In this document: positions 1 to 10,529 of the stretch, in pieces
Layout: each line of letters begins with the position of its first letter
How positions within the stretch are numbered: position 1 is the stretch's first letter
NCBI GenBank assembly: GCA_009760885.1
Contig: CM019707.1
Span: 31,299,687-31,363,686, forward strand
DNA: 64,000 nt
Origin: Achatina immaculata
Lineage: Eukaryota > Mollusca > Gastropoda > Stylommatophora > Achatinidae
Reading direction: 5' to 3'
Made by a program: the position numbers and the translations under genes
Notes under the pieces: model-generated
What the model was told of the DNA's origin: nothing
Database searches by the model: none
What the model saw: only the letters and a program-made list of their open reading frames with translations

Positions 1-980
1 AGCTCAAAAGAAACGTCCACAAAGTTACACGTTCAAACCAAAAACTGACTCCACGCACTCAGCCTTGCCCCCAAAACTCCCTGTCACGGGTTTTGCAGCC
101 CATGTGACCTTCTAGAAGGATCTCAGCAGGAGGAAATTCAAAAAGAAAACACATAATAATGCCCTTACTATCAAGCCAACAGTTTTTACACGAATACTGC
201 TATATGTGCCCCCCCCCCCCCAAAAAAAAAAAAACAACCTAACCTTGAGGAATATCTGACCATAACCCACCCGGCCCCCCCCCCCGGGTCCTTGTTAGCC
301 CACAGTTCGGCCTATAGATATCATGTCTATCGTGTTTTCTCATCATTTATCATACCATAATACAAAACAAATATTTCAGTGTGTTAAAAAATAACAACTA
401 ACACAAGAAGTTTATGACGACAACATCAAGACACTCGTCATGAGCGCACACAATATCAGTAACGGTTCAGACCACAGAACAACACATAAGGACCACAGAA
501 CACAAAAACACACACACACACATATATATATATATAACATAGAAAGCATTGGCATAGCAGTGCATCACGGAACCAAAATATGCAAGTCACTAATCCTCAG
601 TCATATCAACCTTCTTTGGCATAAGAAAATTTCAGCGTTCACTAAATCAAGATGCATATAGATCCAAGCCGTCGAAACTAAACTAGCAGTGACATATCCA
701 ATATTCTTGCTATAGCTCTGTCAACCAGACTTCATAGCTGCTATAGCTCTGTCAACCAGACTTCATAGCTGCTATAACCAACGACCACAACCTCCTGTCC
801 GCTCCGCCCAAGCGGTCAGATCATTCTCTCTTTACACGCCCGGACATGGCGTAGTCAGGTCTTTACGGGCTCCACGTGCTCAAGTTGAAGGACAGTTCAA
901 GTCTCTTGGCTTAAGCGACATACTTAATAACAGGAAATCTATAAACAAAACAGTTCAGGGGGGTCCGATACCGTAAAACT
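1..980. other. No gene seen; simple-sequence patches
   Basis: I see no supported coding region. There are poly-C/poly-A runs near 211-234 and 272-286 and a short CA/TA run near 508-536. The 73-residue ORF at 440-661 is low complexity around the CA run and shows no domain. Confidence 0.6.
708..776. repeat. 31-bp direct tandem repeat, about 2.2 copies
   Basis: A 31-bp unit beginning TGCTATAGCTCTGTC occurs perfectly at 708-738 and 739-769, and a third copy is broken off after 7 bases. No function is evident. Confidence 0.95.
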
Positions 981-1506
981 CAGTCAGTCAGTCAGTCAGT
1001 CAGTCAGTCAGTCAGTCAGTCAGTCAGTCAGTCAGTCAGTCAGTCAGTCAGTCAGTCAGTCAGTCAGTCAGTCAGTCAGCAGTCAGTCAGTCAGTCAGTC
1101 AGTCAGTCGTCAGTCAGTCAGTCAGTCAGTCAGTCAGTCAGTCAGTCAGCAGTCAGTCAGTCAGTCAGTCAGTCAGTCAGTCAGTCAGTCAGTCAGTCAG
1201 TCAGTCAGTCAGTCAGTCAGTCAGTCAGTCAGTCAGTCAGTCAGTCAGTCAGTCAGTCAGTCAGTCAGTCAGTCAGTCAGTCAGTCAGTCAGTCAGTCAG
1301 TCCAGTCAGTCAGTCAGTCAGTCAGTCAGTCGTCAGTCAGTCAGTCAGTCAGTCAGTCAGTCAGTCAGTCAGTCAGTCAGTCAGTCAGTCAGTCAGTCAG
1401 TCAGTCAGTCAGTCAGTCAGTCAGTCAGTCAGTCAGTCAGTCAGTCAGTCAGTCAGTCAGTCAGTCAGTCAGTCAGTCAGTCAGTCAGTCAGTCAGTCAG
1501 TCAGTC
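981..1506. repeat. (CAGT)n microsatellite, about 526 bp
   Basis: This is a near-pure tetranucleotide array of about 130 units with a few single-base slips near 1079, 1108, 1150, 1301 and 1331. It abuts the 3' end of a LINE fragment lying on the minus strand (1507-1676). On that strand the array reads (TGAC)n and starts at the RT stop codon, so it is probably an expanded retrotransposon tail. Confidence 0.97.
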
Positions 1507-1676
1507 CTTGGCGGAACTTTTGCCTTCCCTAACAGCTCTCCTGTAGGTCTCTCGGTTGTAAGCAAGATGTCCTGCTGCTGATGCGTCCATTCGCAGATTA
1601 TCAACGATGTCTTTCTCTGTTTCTTTTTTTCCCATTATGTACCCTTCCAAGACTGTCTTTTCTAAATTCTCGTGAC
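1507..1676 (-). pseudogene. 5'-truncated LINE-alpha 3' end (RT C-terminal tail)
   Basis: Read on the minus strand, this encodes the end of a non-LTR RT polypeptide. An H-ENLEKTVLEG-YIMGK stretch is followed by a basic patch, a DIVDNLRMDA segment and NREAYRRAVRE, then stops inside the TGAC tail. The same tail recurs near 3616, 16371, 18527, 37619, 41251 and 48732, which defines the family. The GRPRRRWLQ segment seen in other copies is deleted here. Only the last ~55 codons are present, so this is a dead-on-arrival insertion. Clade is not assigned beyond RTE/CR1-like. Confidence 0.85.
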
Positions 1677-2140
1677 ATTTATTTCAGCTTCCTCGGAGAA
1701 AACTAATAAGGGAGGCACACGTTTCAGTGCACTCATGCCCCGATCTAAGGCACTCGTACTTACAGGCCGAGATCCTAGAGGAAAAAATAAAAGCATAAAT
1801 GTTTAATGTGTTGTGATTCAATCTGCGATTAATTTACACGGATCTCCTGTTCTACATTCGCCACAAAAGAAGAGAAGAAGATGAGCAAGCGCGCTGCATC
1901 ATTACCTGGTGAGTACAAATCAGTTGTGTTTGTGTTTGTGTGGGAGGAAAAAAAAGGGGGTGGGAGTGTTCACATGTTTATCTACATTTTTATTGTCGTT
2001 GACAAGTTATTAACGTATTATTCTTGTTTACTTATTGTGTTGATTAATTTCCACACAGTTACTGTGTTAAGCTTTATTCTGTTAATATTTTAAAGTTATG
2101 GGTAACATGTCTATTTATCTTGTAACATGTTATAGTTGTG
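1677..2140. other. Unannotated sequence
   Basis: No repeat or gene is recognised. A short ATG-started reading frame at 1881 runs into a good splice-donor-like GGTGAGT at 1908-1914. This is treated only as a weak exon candidate in the findings. Confidence 0.5.
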
Positions 2141-3292
2141 AACTGTATTCAGTGTTTTATCTCCCCCTATAACGACCAACTGTATTCAGTGTTTTATCTC
2201 CCCCTATAACGACCAACTGTATTCAGTGTCTTATCTCCCCCTATAATGACCAGCATATTTCAGTGTTTTATCTCCCCCTATAACGACCAACTGTATTCAG
2301 TGTCTTATCTCCCCCTATAACGACCAACTGTATTCAGTGTCTTATCTCTCCCTATAATGACCAGCATATTTCAGTGTTTTATCTCCCCCTATAACGACCA
2401 ACTGTATTCAGTGTCTTATCTCCCCCTATAACGACCAACTGTATTCAGTGTTTTATCTCCCCCTATAATGACCAACTGTATTCAGTGTCTTATCTCCCCC
2501 TATAACGACCACTGTATTCAGTGTTTTATCTCCCCCTATAACGACCAACTGTATTCAGTGTTTTATCTCCCCCTATAACGACCAACTGTATTCAGTGTCT
2601 TATCTCCCCCTATAATGACCAACTGTATTCAGTGTCTTATCTCCCCCTATAATGACCAACTGTATTCAGTGTTTTATCTCCCCCTATAACGACCAACTGT
2701 ATTCAGTGTCTTATCTCCCCCTATAACGACCAACTGTATTCAGTGTTTTATCTCCCCCTATAATGACCAACTGTATTCAGTGTCTTATCTCCCCCTATAA
2801 CGACCAACTGTATTCAGTGTTTTATCTCCCCCTATAATGACCAACTGTATTCAGTGTCTTATCTCCCCCTATAATGACCAACTGTATTCAGTGTTTTATC
2901 TCCCCCTATAATGACCAACTGTATTCAGTGTTTTATCTCCCCCTATAATGACCAACTGTATTCAGTGTTTTATCTCCCCCTATAACGACCAACTGTATTC
3001 AGTGTTTTATCTCCCCCTATAATGACCAACTGTATTCAGTGTTTTATCTCCCCCTATAATGACCAACTGTATTCAGTGTCTTATCTCCCCCTATAACGAC
3101 CAACTGTATTCAGTGTCTTATCTCCCCCTATAATGACCAACTGTATTCAGTGTTTTATCTCCCCCTATAATGACCAACTGTATTCAGTGTTTTATCTCCC
3201 CCTATAATGACCAACTGTATTCAGTGTTTTATCTCCCCCTATAATGACCAACTGTATTCAGTGTTTTATCTCCCCCTATAATGACCAACATA
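2141..3292. repeat. 37-bp satellite, about 31 copies
   Basis: The monomer contains CTGTATTCAGTGTTTTATCT followed by CCCCCTATAAYGACCAA, and spacing between copies is 37 bp. Two positions alternate between states (GTTTTAT/GTCTTAT and AACGACC/AATGACC). Near the left edge a variant with CATATTTCAG recurs 111 bp apart, a small three-monomer higher-order unit. One monomer near 2510 lacks two bases. Confidence 0.97.
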
Positions 3293-3605
3293 TGACCAAT
3301 ACTACTTAACGGCCATGTGGCCGATCCCAAAGACGGCGCGTGACTGTACTAATTTATGTTTGATATTATGTGACAGTTGAAAGACAACAGATGGAACGTA
3401 ACACTGGTCATCATGCGCACTTACTTCACACTTGGAAAGTGAAGTTTGTTTTGCAAATTCGTTTGTAACTACTGGACAATTTGAGATGTTAGTTTGTCCA
3501 ACAAATGAATCAGATTTTTCGAATCCATCAGCAGCTGAAAAGCCATATTTACGAACAAAACGCACTAAAGAATATATATATTTTTTAAAAGTATTTCAAT
3601 GACGT
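3293..3605. other. Unannotated sequence with an 87-codon minus ORF
   Basis: The minus-strand reading frame 3302-3565 has balanced composition, but I recognise no domain. It begins next to the satellite and has no supporting neighbour. A GTAAGT-like donor occurs inside it on the minus strand at about 3419-3424. I do not call it a gene. Confidence 0.35.
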
Positions 3606-3615
3606 ATTTAAAGAT

Positions 3616-3911
3616 CATTCATTCATTTGCATGTCCCTTGCGGAACTTTGCCTCCCAAACAGCACTCCTGTAGGCCTCTCGGTTGTGAGCAAGATGGCCT
3701 GCTGCTGTTGCATCCATTTCCAGATCGTCAACGATGTCTTGCAGCCATCTTCGTCTTGGTCTTCCTCTTTTTCTTTTTCCCATTATGTATCCTTCCAATA
3801 CGGTCTTCTCTAAATTATCATGACGTTTAATGTGTCCAGAATATTTCAATTTTCTCTCTTTAATCCTCTTCACTAGCCAGCCTTCTTCAATATTAAGCTC
3901 TTGTAGTATAG
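3616..3911 (-). mobile_element. LINE-alpha 3' fragment with (AATG)n tail and TSD
   Basis: The minus strand encodes the RT C-terminal tail: LQELNIEEGWLVKRIKERK, HDNLEKTVLEG, then the basic GKRKRGRPRRRWLQD motif, DIVDDLEMDA, NREAYRSAVWEAKFRKG and a stop at the tail. The tail is a short AATG repeat at 3616-3632. Flanks carry ATTTAAAGAT (3606-3615) and ATTTAAAAGAT (3912-3922), a plausible TSD with one inserted A. The insertion is about 296 bp and strongly 5'-truncated. It is the cleanest uninterrupted view of the LINE-alpha C-terminus in the window and was used to read the broken copy at 39846-41518. Confidence 0.88.
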
Positions 3912-4107
3912 ATTTAAAAGATAAGAAGTGGAAATACTGTGTCTTCTTTGTTCTAAAGAAAAACGTTTCTGAGAAGTGATAACAAACAATGTAATATATT
4001 ACGCTAAAAGGGAGTAATATATTGAAAGATTTGAGCAATTACCGCTATTTATAACTTATCCAACATCTCAAAACTACTTCCCTTCCCGCTGCCTCTTCAA
4101 AGTGAAC

Positions 4108-4258
4108 TTCTTCTTCTTCGTTCGCTTCCACCACCAAAACCGCACTGTGATCCTACTGAATTTACGCCTGTGGTCCCGGTTAGGTCCCGAAAGGACCACA
4201 CGAGATCCACGAGAGGACCACAAGGGGTTCAGAGTATCACAGGGCTTTAGCCTGTATT
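4108..4258 (-). mobile_element. REP-A element, 151-bp 5'-truncated copy with perfect TSD
   Basis: This matches the 3' part of the 1.24-kb REP-A elements at 40009 and 47482 (shared GGACCACACGAGATCCACGA and flanks). On the minus strand it ends in GCGAACGAAGAAGAAGAA. The 12-bp TTCAAAGTGAAC lies on both sides (4096-4107 and 4259-4270) as a perfect TSD. There is no ORF. The 3' terminal 12 bases plus GAA repeats equal the tail of the large LINE at 6273. Confidence 0.9.
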
Positions 4259-4270
4259 TTCAAAGTGAAC

Positions 4271-5146
4271 AATAACGAAAAGCCGGGAATTTCTTGACCA
4301 AAAAAAAAAAAAACACCAAAAAACTAACATTTGTGAAGTTTTTTTTAACCCACACGTTCACGAACTTTTGGTATTTCAAATCTAATATTTGATTCATCAG
4401 ATGAGATTTGTTTGTGAGAGGAAGCATCAACCCCGCTATCCGAGTATGTCCCGTACGTGTCAAATTCATTTCTAAATGTATCCTTGGAGTCGAGTGACCG
4501 CTTCATTTGTGCAGTTTTACCTTAAAAAGAAAAACAAAATTGAAAAGAGAAGGGAGGAACGGGAATATTAACGGTAGGAGCTAATTTGAGCTTTGAAATA
4601 ATTTTGAAAAACAAACAGCAGAAATCTGATATATCGCCAAAAATGTTTTTAATCAAGGACATCAGAGGACAAAAAAATTTTAAAACCGCTTTTTTTTTGT
4701 TTAAGTTCTTCTATTGCTTTTTTTAACGACATATGTTGTTATGTTGTTTGTTCCTTGCACACACACAGAGGTGCTTTTATAAAATAGTCTGAAAAAAAAA
4801 AGTTTGGCGTTCTAGATATGACGTCTGTTTCAGTGCGTGTGGTGCTTAGAGTGTTAGAAATTCCTACAGCCATCCGTCTTTTCATCCGCCACTTTGTAAG
4901 CTTCCATGGAGTCTCATATCTTCTATTATTCTTGTCCCTCGCTCTTCATGTTGTTGGACATAACCTCACAAACAAACAAACAAACAAAAAATTAATGGTT
5001 AACTTCACTTTTCTTGAATGAACTAAAGATCCCGTTTTCATCCACATCCATTCATTTGTATTGCTTCTCTAATCCTTCAGATATATTCTAAGGATTCAGA
5101 ATCGGATAAGTTTTTAAAATAATCATTATGGCATCATAATTTTTTT
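4271..5146. other. Unannotated A/T-rich sequence
   Basis: I see several poly-A and poly-T runs (near 4303-4314, 4684-4692, 4792-4801) and no supported gene or known repeat. The minus ORF at 4260-4469 starts in the REP-A target site and looks fortuitous. Confidence 0.5.
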
Positions 5147-5330
5147 TCATTCTAAACAGATAAGAACATCACAGTGGACGTCAAGCTCAGATTATTTTAT
5201 CCTAAAGAGATAAAGACATTACAATGACTCCTGATCAGATTATTTTATCCTAAACAGATAAGGACATCACAGTGCACGCCAAGATCAGAGTATTTTATCC
5301 TAAACAGATAAGGACGTCGCAGTTGGCGTC
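5147..5330. repeat. About 50-bp tandem repeat, ~3.5 degenerate copies
   Basis: A unit containing TATTTTATCCTAAACAGATAA recurs with starts about 49-50 bp apart (near 5193, 5242 and 5292), with related sequence upstream. Copies are diverged. Confidence 0.75.
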
Positions 5331-5484
5331 CAAATCTTCTGTCTTGTCGGTGTCCATGAAATTCTTAATGACAACCGTTCTAATCCATCTGCTATGCTTC
5401 GTCGAGAAAGTGTTAGGCTCCCATATCTTGTACCTTTTCGATGCCTGCTTAATAGCTAGGCTGAAGTAAAGCACTCTGTCGTCT

Positions 5485-5934
5485 TATCTTATATCTTATA
5501 TCCTTCCTGTGCCGTTAAACGTCATATAGGGCTCGCAAAGTAGTTCGCCAATTTTTCCTGTCTTCGGCAACCCTTTCAGTCTCATCAAGTGATTTTATGC
5601 ATATTAATTTGGCCTCTCTTAACAATGTCCTCTTCAGAGTTTCATGTGGTCTGCCTCTTTTTCTTTGGCCTGTTGTGTTCCATTTTATAGCTTGTTTTGG
5701 AATTCTCTGACTGTTTCTTCTCATCACGTGACCTACATATGTCCATCTCCTTTTCTGATCACCCATGAGACTGGTTGTTGTTCAGTCATCTGTCTCCTCT
5801 CTGCATTGTTCTTGAATTCGTTCCACTTGCCGCCGAGTATTTTCCTTAGGCATTTGTTTTCAAAAGAGTCTAATTTCTATTTCTTTAGTTGCTTTACAGC
5901 TCTCGCATGCATAAATGAGGGTGGATATTACATT
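5485..5934 (-). mobile_element. LINE-beta 3' fragment with TATAAG-type tail
   Basis: The minus strand encodes an RT C-terminal tail including KRRWTYVGHVMRRNSQR, IKWNTTGQRKRGRPHETLKRT and a final TLRALYDV before a stop. Upstream, a frameshifted stretch matches the tail of the related copy at 10975-12232. After the stop the element ends in a GATATAAGATATAAGATAAG repeat tail. TGTCGTCT at 5477-5484 and 5935-5942 is a likely 8-bp TSD. It is 450 bp and 5'-truncated. Confidence 0.85.
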
Positions 5935-6088
5935 TGTCGTCTAGGGGAATTGAATATGTGTGTGTCACTTACCCTGTGACACTTTACTAACACCGTGTGT
6001 ACGAATATGTGTATACACAAGGTGTGTCCAGTAAGCAATGAGACTGATTCCATAAAATTCGATTTGTTCAAGATATACTTACAAATAC

Positions 6089-6272
6089 TTAAAATTTCTC
6101 GAAATAATATCCTTGAGCATCAATACATCGTTGCCAGCGTTTCTGCCACGCGTCATAGCTAACCTGGAAGTCTTGAACAGGGATCTCCTTCAAAGCACTC
6201 GTTACGGAAGTTTGCACATTATTAACAGTCCCAAAATGATGGCCTTTCAAACTTGATTTGAGTCGGGGAAAC
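6089..6272 (-). pseudogene. Mariner transposase, C-terminal block
   Basis: The minus strand gives FPRLKSSLKGHHFGTV, then a segment ending SYDAWQKRWQRCIDAQG and YYFEKF before a stop. This is the standard mariner C-terminus (helical segment, W-KRW-RCI motif and a Y/EF ending). It joins directly to 10749 once the intervening LINE is removed; the LINE inserted at FPRL. This is the least damaged part of the transposase. The catalytic aspartates are not in this block. Confidence 0.88.
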
Positions 6273-6515
6273 TTCTTCTTCTTCTTCTTCGTTCGCATTG
6301 TCTGTCTATATCTGCAGTCCTGTCTCTTGGATAAATTTCACTGTTTTTTTGTAACTCATGTATGCAACCGTAGAGCTTATCTTCTTTAGTGGTTTCACTG
6401 GGCCAGTAACTATTTCTCAGTGTCTCGTAGTTGATGCAGTTCTGGAGGATATGTTCCACAGTTTGGGGCACTTGGGCACATGTACATAGATTAGTAGTAC
6501 CAACCTTAAACTTTG
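6247..6515 (-). pseudogene. LINE ORF2 C-terminal Cys/His segment
   Basis: In the frame ending at 6247 the minus strand reads KVGTTNLCTCAQVPQTVEHI and then LQNC, a C-x-C...H...C motif typical of the region after RNase H in Jockey-superfamily ORF2 proteins. The RNase H reading frame is lost just upstream at a TATATATATA run (about 6516-6526), so slippage there is the likely cause. No stop occurs before the tail: the frame reads through the (GAA)n repeat as Arg codons and stops only in the flanking mariner sequence at 6247. Either a real stop was lost to another small indel or the family ends its ORF in the tail. Confidence 0.75.
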
Positions 6516-7697
6516 TATATATATATGACTTCGGAGTCGGCTGTGTCCTGTTCGGAGACGGAAGATGGTGACTTGTTCCTTTCTGTTTAGCATGTGATAG
6601 TCATCATGTGGTGGTGTTTGTGGCTTCCTGTAGGTTTTTATCATGCTTTTCTTCTGATTATAGGTGATTGGTATGTCTGGTTGGTCCATTTCAGTGCCCT
6701 CTTTGGCCAGATGGTCAGCTTTCTCATTGCCTGGTATCCCGCAATGGGAGGGAATCCATTGCAAAGTGACTCCATGTTGTAAGCCAATTTTTGACAAGGC
6801 ATCCCTAAGGTCTGGTAGTTTGTTGCACTGAAGAGCTTCCAGTACTGATCTTGCATCTGTGAGAATTACTACAGGACATGTATCAATTCTGGAGTCTGAT
6901 AGTTTTTCAACTGCAGCAATAATTGCCCTAACTTCTGCATTAAAGTTGTTGCAGTATTTACCAGTGGGCATGAAAATCTTGTCAATGGTGTTGTTTGGAT
7001 ATTCAGTATATGCTCCTGCTCCTCCATTCTTTATGGCATTATGTGCAGATCCATCTGTATAGACACGTATCCAGGTGTCACATGGATATTTGTCATCTAG
7101 AACACTAAGTGTGGCTGTTGATCTTACAAGACTGCTCTGCATCTCACCATTCTGCACACCTTTCACTTCAGTCTGAATAGTTATTTGTGTATAATCTGCT
7201 TCTTTCCATGGTGTATGCTCTGGTACAGATGATAATGGAGCGACTACAGTTGGAAGGTCAGGTATCAGCTTACGCATACGCTTGGCCTGATGAATGAAGC
7301 TGCTTCTTTTAAGCCGTCCTAATGCCAAGTTATTGAATCTCTCCTTCAGGGGATGGCTTACAGAGCTAAGGAATTTTTCTCCCATGGTCATGACCTTTGT
7401 GTCTATACGTTCCTTTAGCGGTTGAACACCAACTATTTTCTGCATTTCTACTATTAGTGTGGACCTCATGGCACCTGTGATAATCCGTAGTGACTGATTT
7501 TGAACCTTGTCTAGATTATGCAGCATAGTGTTTGATGCTGTGCACCAAGATGTTGAGCCATATTCTAAATGTGGTAGAATACTTTGCTGATATACATTCT
7601 TGAGGATTCTTTCACTAGCTCCCCATGTGGTTCCACTCAATTTTCTTAATATGGCTAGTTTTCTTTTGCTTCTGCACTGTTGATGTGTTGCTTCCAC
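6417..7697 (-). pseudogene. LINE ORF2 segment: RT thumb and RNase H domain
   Basis: This 426-codon frame continues the RT C-terminus (ILRKLSGTTWG, HLEYGSTSW) and then an RNase H domain. Visible catalytic features are YTDGSA (first Asp), FNAEVRAI (Glu), ILTDARSVLEAL (second Asp) and SHCGIPGNEKADHLAKEG (His and final Asp), so the DEDD set appears intact. RNase H would degrade the RNA strand during target-primed reverse transcription. The N-terminal join to the RT frame is a frameshift at about 7660-7690, and the C-terminal frame is lost near 6516. Apart from those indels there are no internal stops, which suggests a young copy or uncorrected long-read indels. Confidence 0.92.
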
Positions 7698-8680
7698 GTC
7701 AGTTTTGAGTCAAGAGTCACTCCTAAGTAAGTGGGTTGGTTGTCCATCCTTAAGGGTATTTCATTTACAAAGATCTTACCTGCTTTCTGTTTAGATGAGA
7801 GGGTGAACAGAGTGGTACTTGATTTCTCTGTGTTGATACTTACACACCATTTGTTTGTCCATGATGTCAAGATGTCTGCTGCTCTTTGGAGTCTCTGTGT
7901 AGCAACTGTCGCATATTCATCTGTACACCACATGACCAGATCATCTGCATACAGTGCCGCTTTGATTCCATAGGGAAGTTCCTTGACCAGGTCATTAATG
8001 AATACAAGGAATAGTGTAGGCGAAAGGACTCCTCCTTGTGGTACACCGTGTCGCAGAAGTACTTTCTGGCTTTTGTGTCCATCCATTACTACTCTAGCTC
8101 TTCTATTGTGTAAATAGGACTTTATCCAGTTGTACAGTCTTCCATTCACATTGCAGTTTCTTAGTTTCCACAGCAGACCTTTTTTCCATATTTTATCAAA
8201 TGCTTTCTTCAGGTCTATCCACGCTGCTAGTACAAGGTTTTTCTCTTGGAATGTATCCTCAATCTCTTGAGAGAGATAGGTCACTTGATCTTCCGTACTG
8301 TAGTACTGCCTAAATCCTGCTTGTTGTGGAACGAGAAGGTTTTCACTTTCTAGGTACCATTTTAGCCTCAGGTCAATGATGCGTTCCATCGTTTTGCATA
8401 GGCAGCTAGTGAGACTGATTGGCCTGTAGCTGGAGGCAGTATCACTGTTTTTCCCTGGTTTTAGCAGTGGTACCATGCTTGCTTCCTTCCAGATTTGAGG
8501 TAACTTACCTGTGCTCCAGCACATATTGAAAATATCCAACAGCTTTCCCCTTGCTGCCATTCCCAGGTTCTTGATCATTTCACTGGACACTCCATCTGGT
8601 CCTGGTGATTTCCTTGGTTTCAGTTTACTAACTGCTAGGTCTAACTCACTGCATGTGATTGGTGCATCCATGACCTCCAC
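7655..8680 (-). pseudogene. LINE ORF2 segment: reverse transcriptase domain
   Basis: This 341-codon frame holds the RT palm and fingers: LKPRKSPGPDGVSSEMIKN, SYRPISLTSCLCKTMERII, AAWIDLKKAFDKIW (motif A Asp), HGVPQGGVLSPTLF (motif B), ALYADDLVMW (motif C with the catalytic DD) and YLGVTLDSKLTW (motif E and thumb start). All are in the order and spacing of non-LTR RTs. The protein copies the LINE RNA onto nicked target DNA. It connects upstream to the endonuclease frame by a frameshift near 8682-8690 (KSEKVEVMDAPI restores across it) and downstream by a second one. The active site is intact. Confidence 0.95.
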
Positions 8681-10095
8681 TTTTCTGACTTGTTCCTCCT
8701 TTCCTGTGGCTCGATGCGCACTGTACGCTCCTTCTCTAGATGGATATCAATGTTGCAGTCCTGTGCAAACATGCGAGCAAAGTGATCTGCTACCTGCTTA
8801 CCTGTAAGAGTTTTCCCATCCTCTATTAGTGTAACCTTTGTACTTCTTCCAGTACTCTCATCATTTAACTGTTTGATTAGTTTCCACAGTTTCCTTCCAT
8901 CCGTTTCAAAGTTTAGGGACTCTGTTTTCTCTCTCCAACTTTCCCGTCTGGCTTGCAGCTTTGCTCTCTGAAATTTGGCCTTAGAATGTTGGTAATTATT
9001 GTGGTGTTCTTGGCACGGTCTATTTTCTGGTTGCTTTCGAGCTGCTTCCACGTCATCATGGAGTTTTCCCAGCTCACTAGACCAGTATGGTTTATAGTCC
9101 TTGCGAGCTCCTCTGGGAATGGTTTCACGAGCGGCCTGAAGGATACAAGCATTGAATTCCTTCACTATGCTGTTAATATCCTTACCTTCTATGGACAGCT
9201 GTCCCACCAGGATACCTGTACAATGTCTGTACATTGTCCAGTTTGCTTTTTTATAGTTCCATCTGGGGAGAGGGCTACTGGTGTTAAGGAGTTCATTTTC
9301 TATTGTCAGGAAGACTGGTCGATGGTCGCTACCTCCAAGTTGTTTTCCAACTTCACGTGTAATGTTCCACTTCAGATCTGGAGAGTGGAATGCCAGATCT
9401 GGTGTTGAGGTTGTATGCCAAGCCCTTGAGTAAAATGTTGAGGGATCCATTGGCTGGTTGATCAGGAGATGTCCATTATCATCCTGCCAGCTCTCAACTT
9501 CCTCTCCTCTCTTGTCTATGTGGTCATAGCCCCAGCTCTGGGAATGGCTGTTAAAATCACCACAGACCATCAGTCTCTCTTTGTGTGGGATTGTTTCTAA
9601 AGCAAGTGGGCGGTCATTAGGACAGTAATAGTTAAGGAGATGGAAGTCTGTATTACTGGTTTTTAGATGGATCATCTGATATTCGGCTCCTTCCATGTAC
9701 ACTCCCACCTGACATGCGCTGATGTTATTCTTAACAAGTGTGAGTACTCCTCCTTTTCTTCTGTCCTGTCGGTCTGATCTAAAACACTGGTAACCTCTGA
9801 TTTTAAAGGCGGCGTCTTTGGTTAGGTGTGTCTCCTGTATGCAGCATATACTTACCTGCTCTGCAAAAAGTATGTTCTCTAGTTCAACCTTTTTGCTATA
9901 GCCATCTCTAACACTGCTGACACCCTCAGCATTCCACTGCATTATTTTAAGTTCTTTCTTTTTTGGCTGTTTTCTTCCGTTGTATTTTTTGGCCAGTAGC
10001 TCTACTCTCATGTCTCCTGACTCCACAAGACGAACTGAGAGGACCTCCAGTAGCATTGGGTGGACCCTTTCGAGGCAGGGGGCCCGGCACTGCAC
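8641..10095 (-). pseudogene. LINE ORF2 segment: AP-type endonuclease domain
   Basis: This 484-codon frame begins with a basic stretch, then an exonuclease/endonuclease/phosphatase fold: IMQWNAEGVSSV (Asn), ISCCIQETHL-type Glu motif (here ICCIQETHL), GDFNSHSQSWG (Asp/Asn), TPDLAF and GGSDHRPV (Asp/His). This is the full APE catalytic set, which nicks the target before reverse transcription. A linker follows with KANWTMYRHC and an Arg/Lys-rich helical stretch. The start is uncertain: the frame is open to a Met at 10095, but the conserved domain starts about 50 residues later. The last ~13 residues are out of frame with RT. Confidence 0.93.
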
Positions 10096-10219
10096 CTGCC
10101 TGGTTAGTCTTCACAGGGCGAGCACCATGTTTGAAAACTGCAGATAGAGACATTTCATTAGCGATAATGCGTGTTACCCTGATTTTTGCGATGCGCCTTT
10201 TGGCTGGGTAACTCCGACT

Positions 10220-10529
10220 TCAGCACCTTTCCTTGCTAGGGCAGACTGTGGTCTTGCTCGGACTGCCATGAAGACAGTGTGGCTGGCCTGGCCAAAACTT
10301 TGTTTTCCAGCCTCTGGTGGCTGTACTTAAGCCCCTTCTCCATGTCAGATGGTTTTGAGACAGTTCCACAAAGACACTCTGACTTTGAGATGAGGAATCT
10401 GATGAGTGCTTCAGCGATATCCATTCCCCGCCACCCATAGTCTACTGGCTCTGTTTTGTTTACATCATTCTGATAGCCATTGTTGTAAAGACCTATAGGC
10501 TTGTCACGTCCTGGATTCATTGGTTTCAC
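10220..10529 (-). pseudogene. Possible LINE ORF1 remnant
   Basis: The minus frame contains MDIAEALIRFLISKSECLC followed by GTVSKPSDMEKG and a basic stretch. Its position upstream of ORF2 in a full-length LINE fits an ORF1 (RNA-binding) remnant. It is only ~97 codons, with no zinc knuckle seen, so it is truncated or degraded. It could instead be 5'-UTR sequence. Confidence 0.35.

Noticed and set aside
2141..3292. CRISPR array (37-bp periodicity)
   Set aside because: There are no unique spacers: the whole 37-bp unit repeats without interruption. The genome is eukaryotic in character. The same reasoning applies to the 44-, 41-, 43- and 35-bp arrays.
3302..3565. 87-codon minus-strand ORF as a host gene
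   Set aside because: Composition is not low-complexity but there is no recognisable domain, no upstream promoter-like context and it abuts a satellite. Kept only as unannotated sequence.
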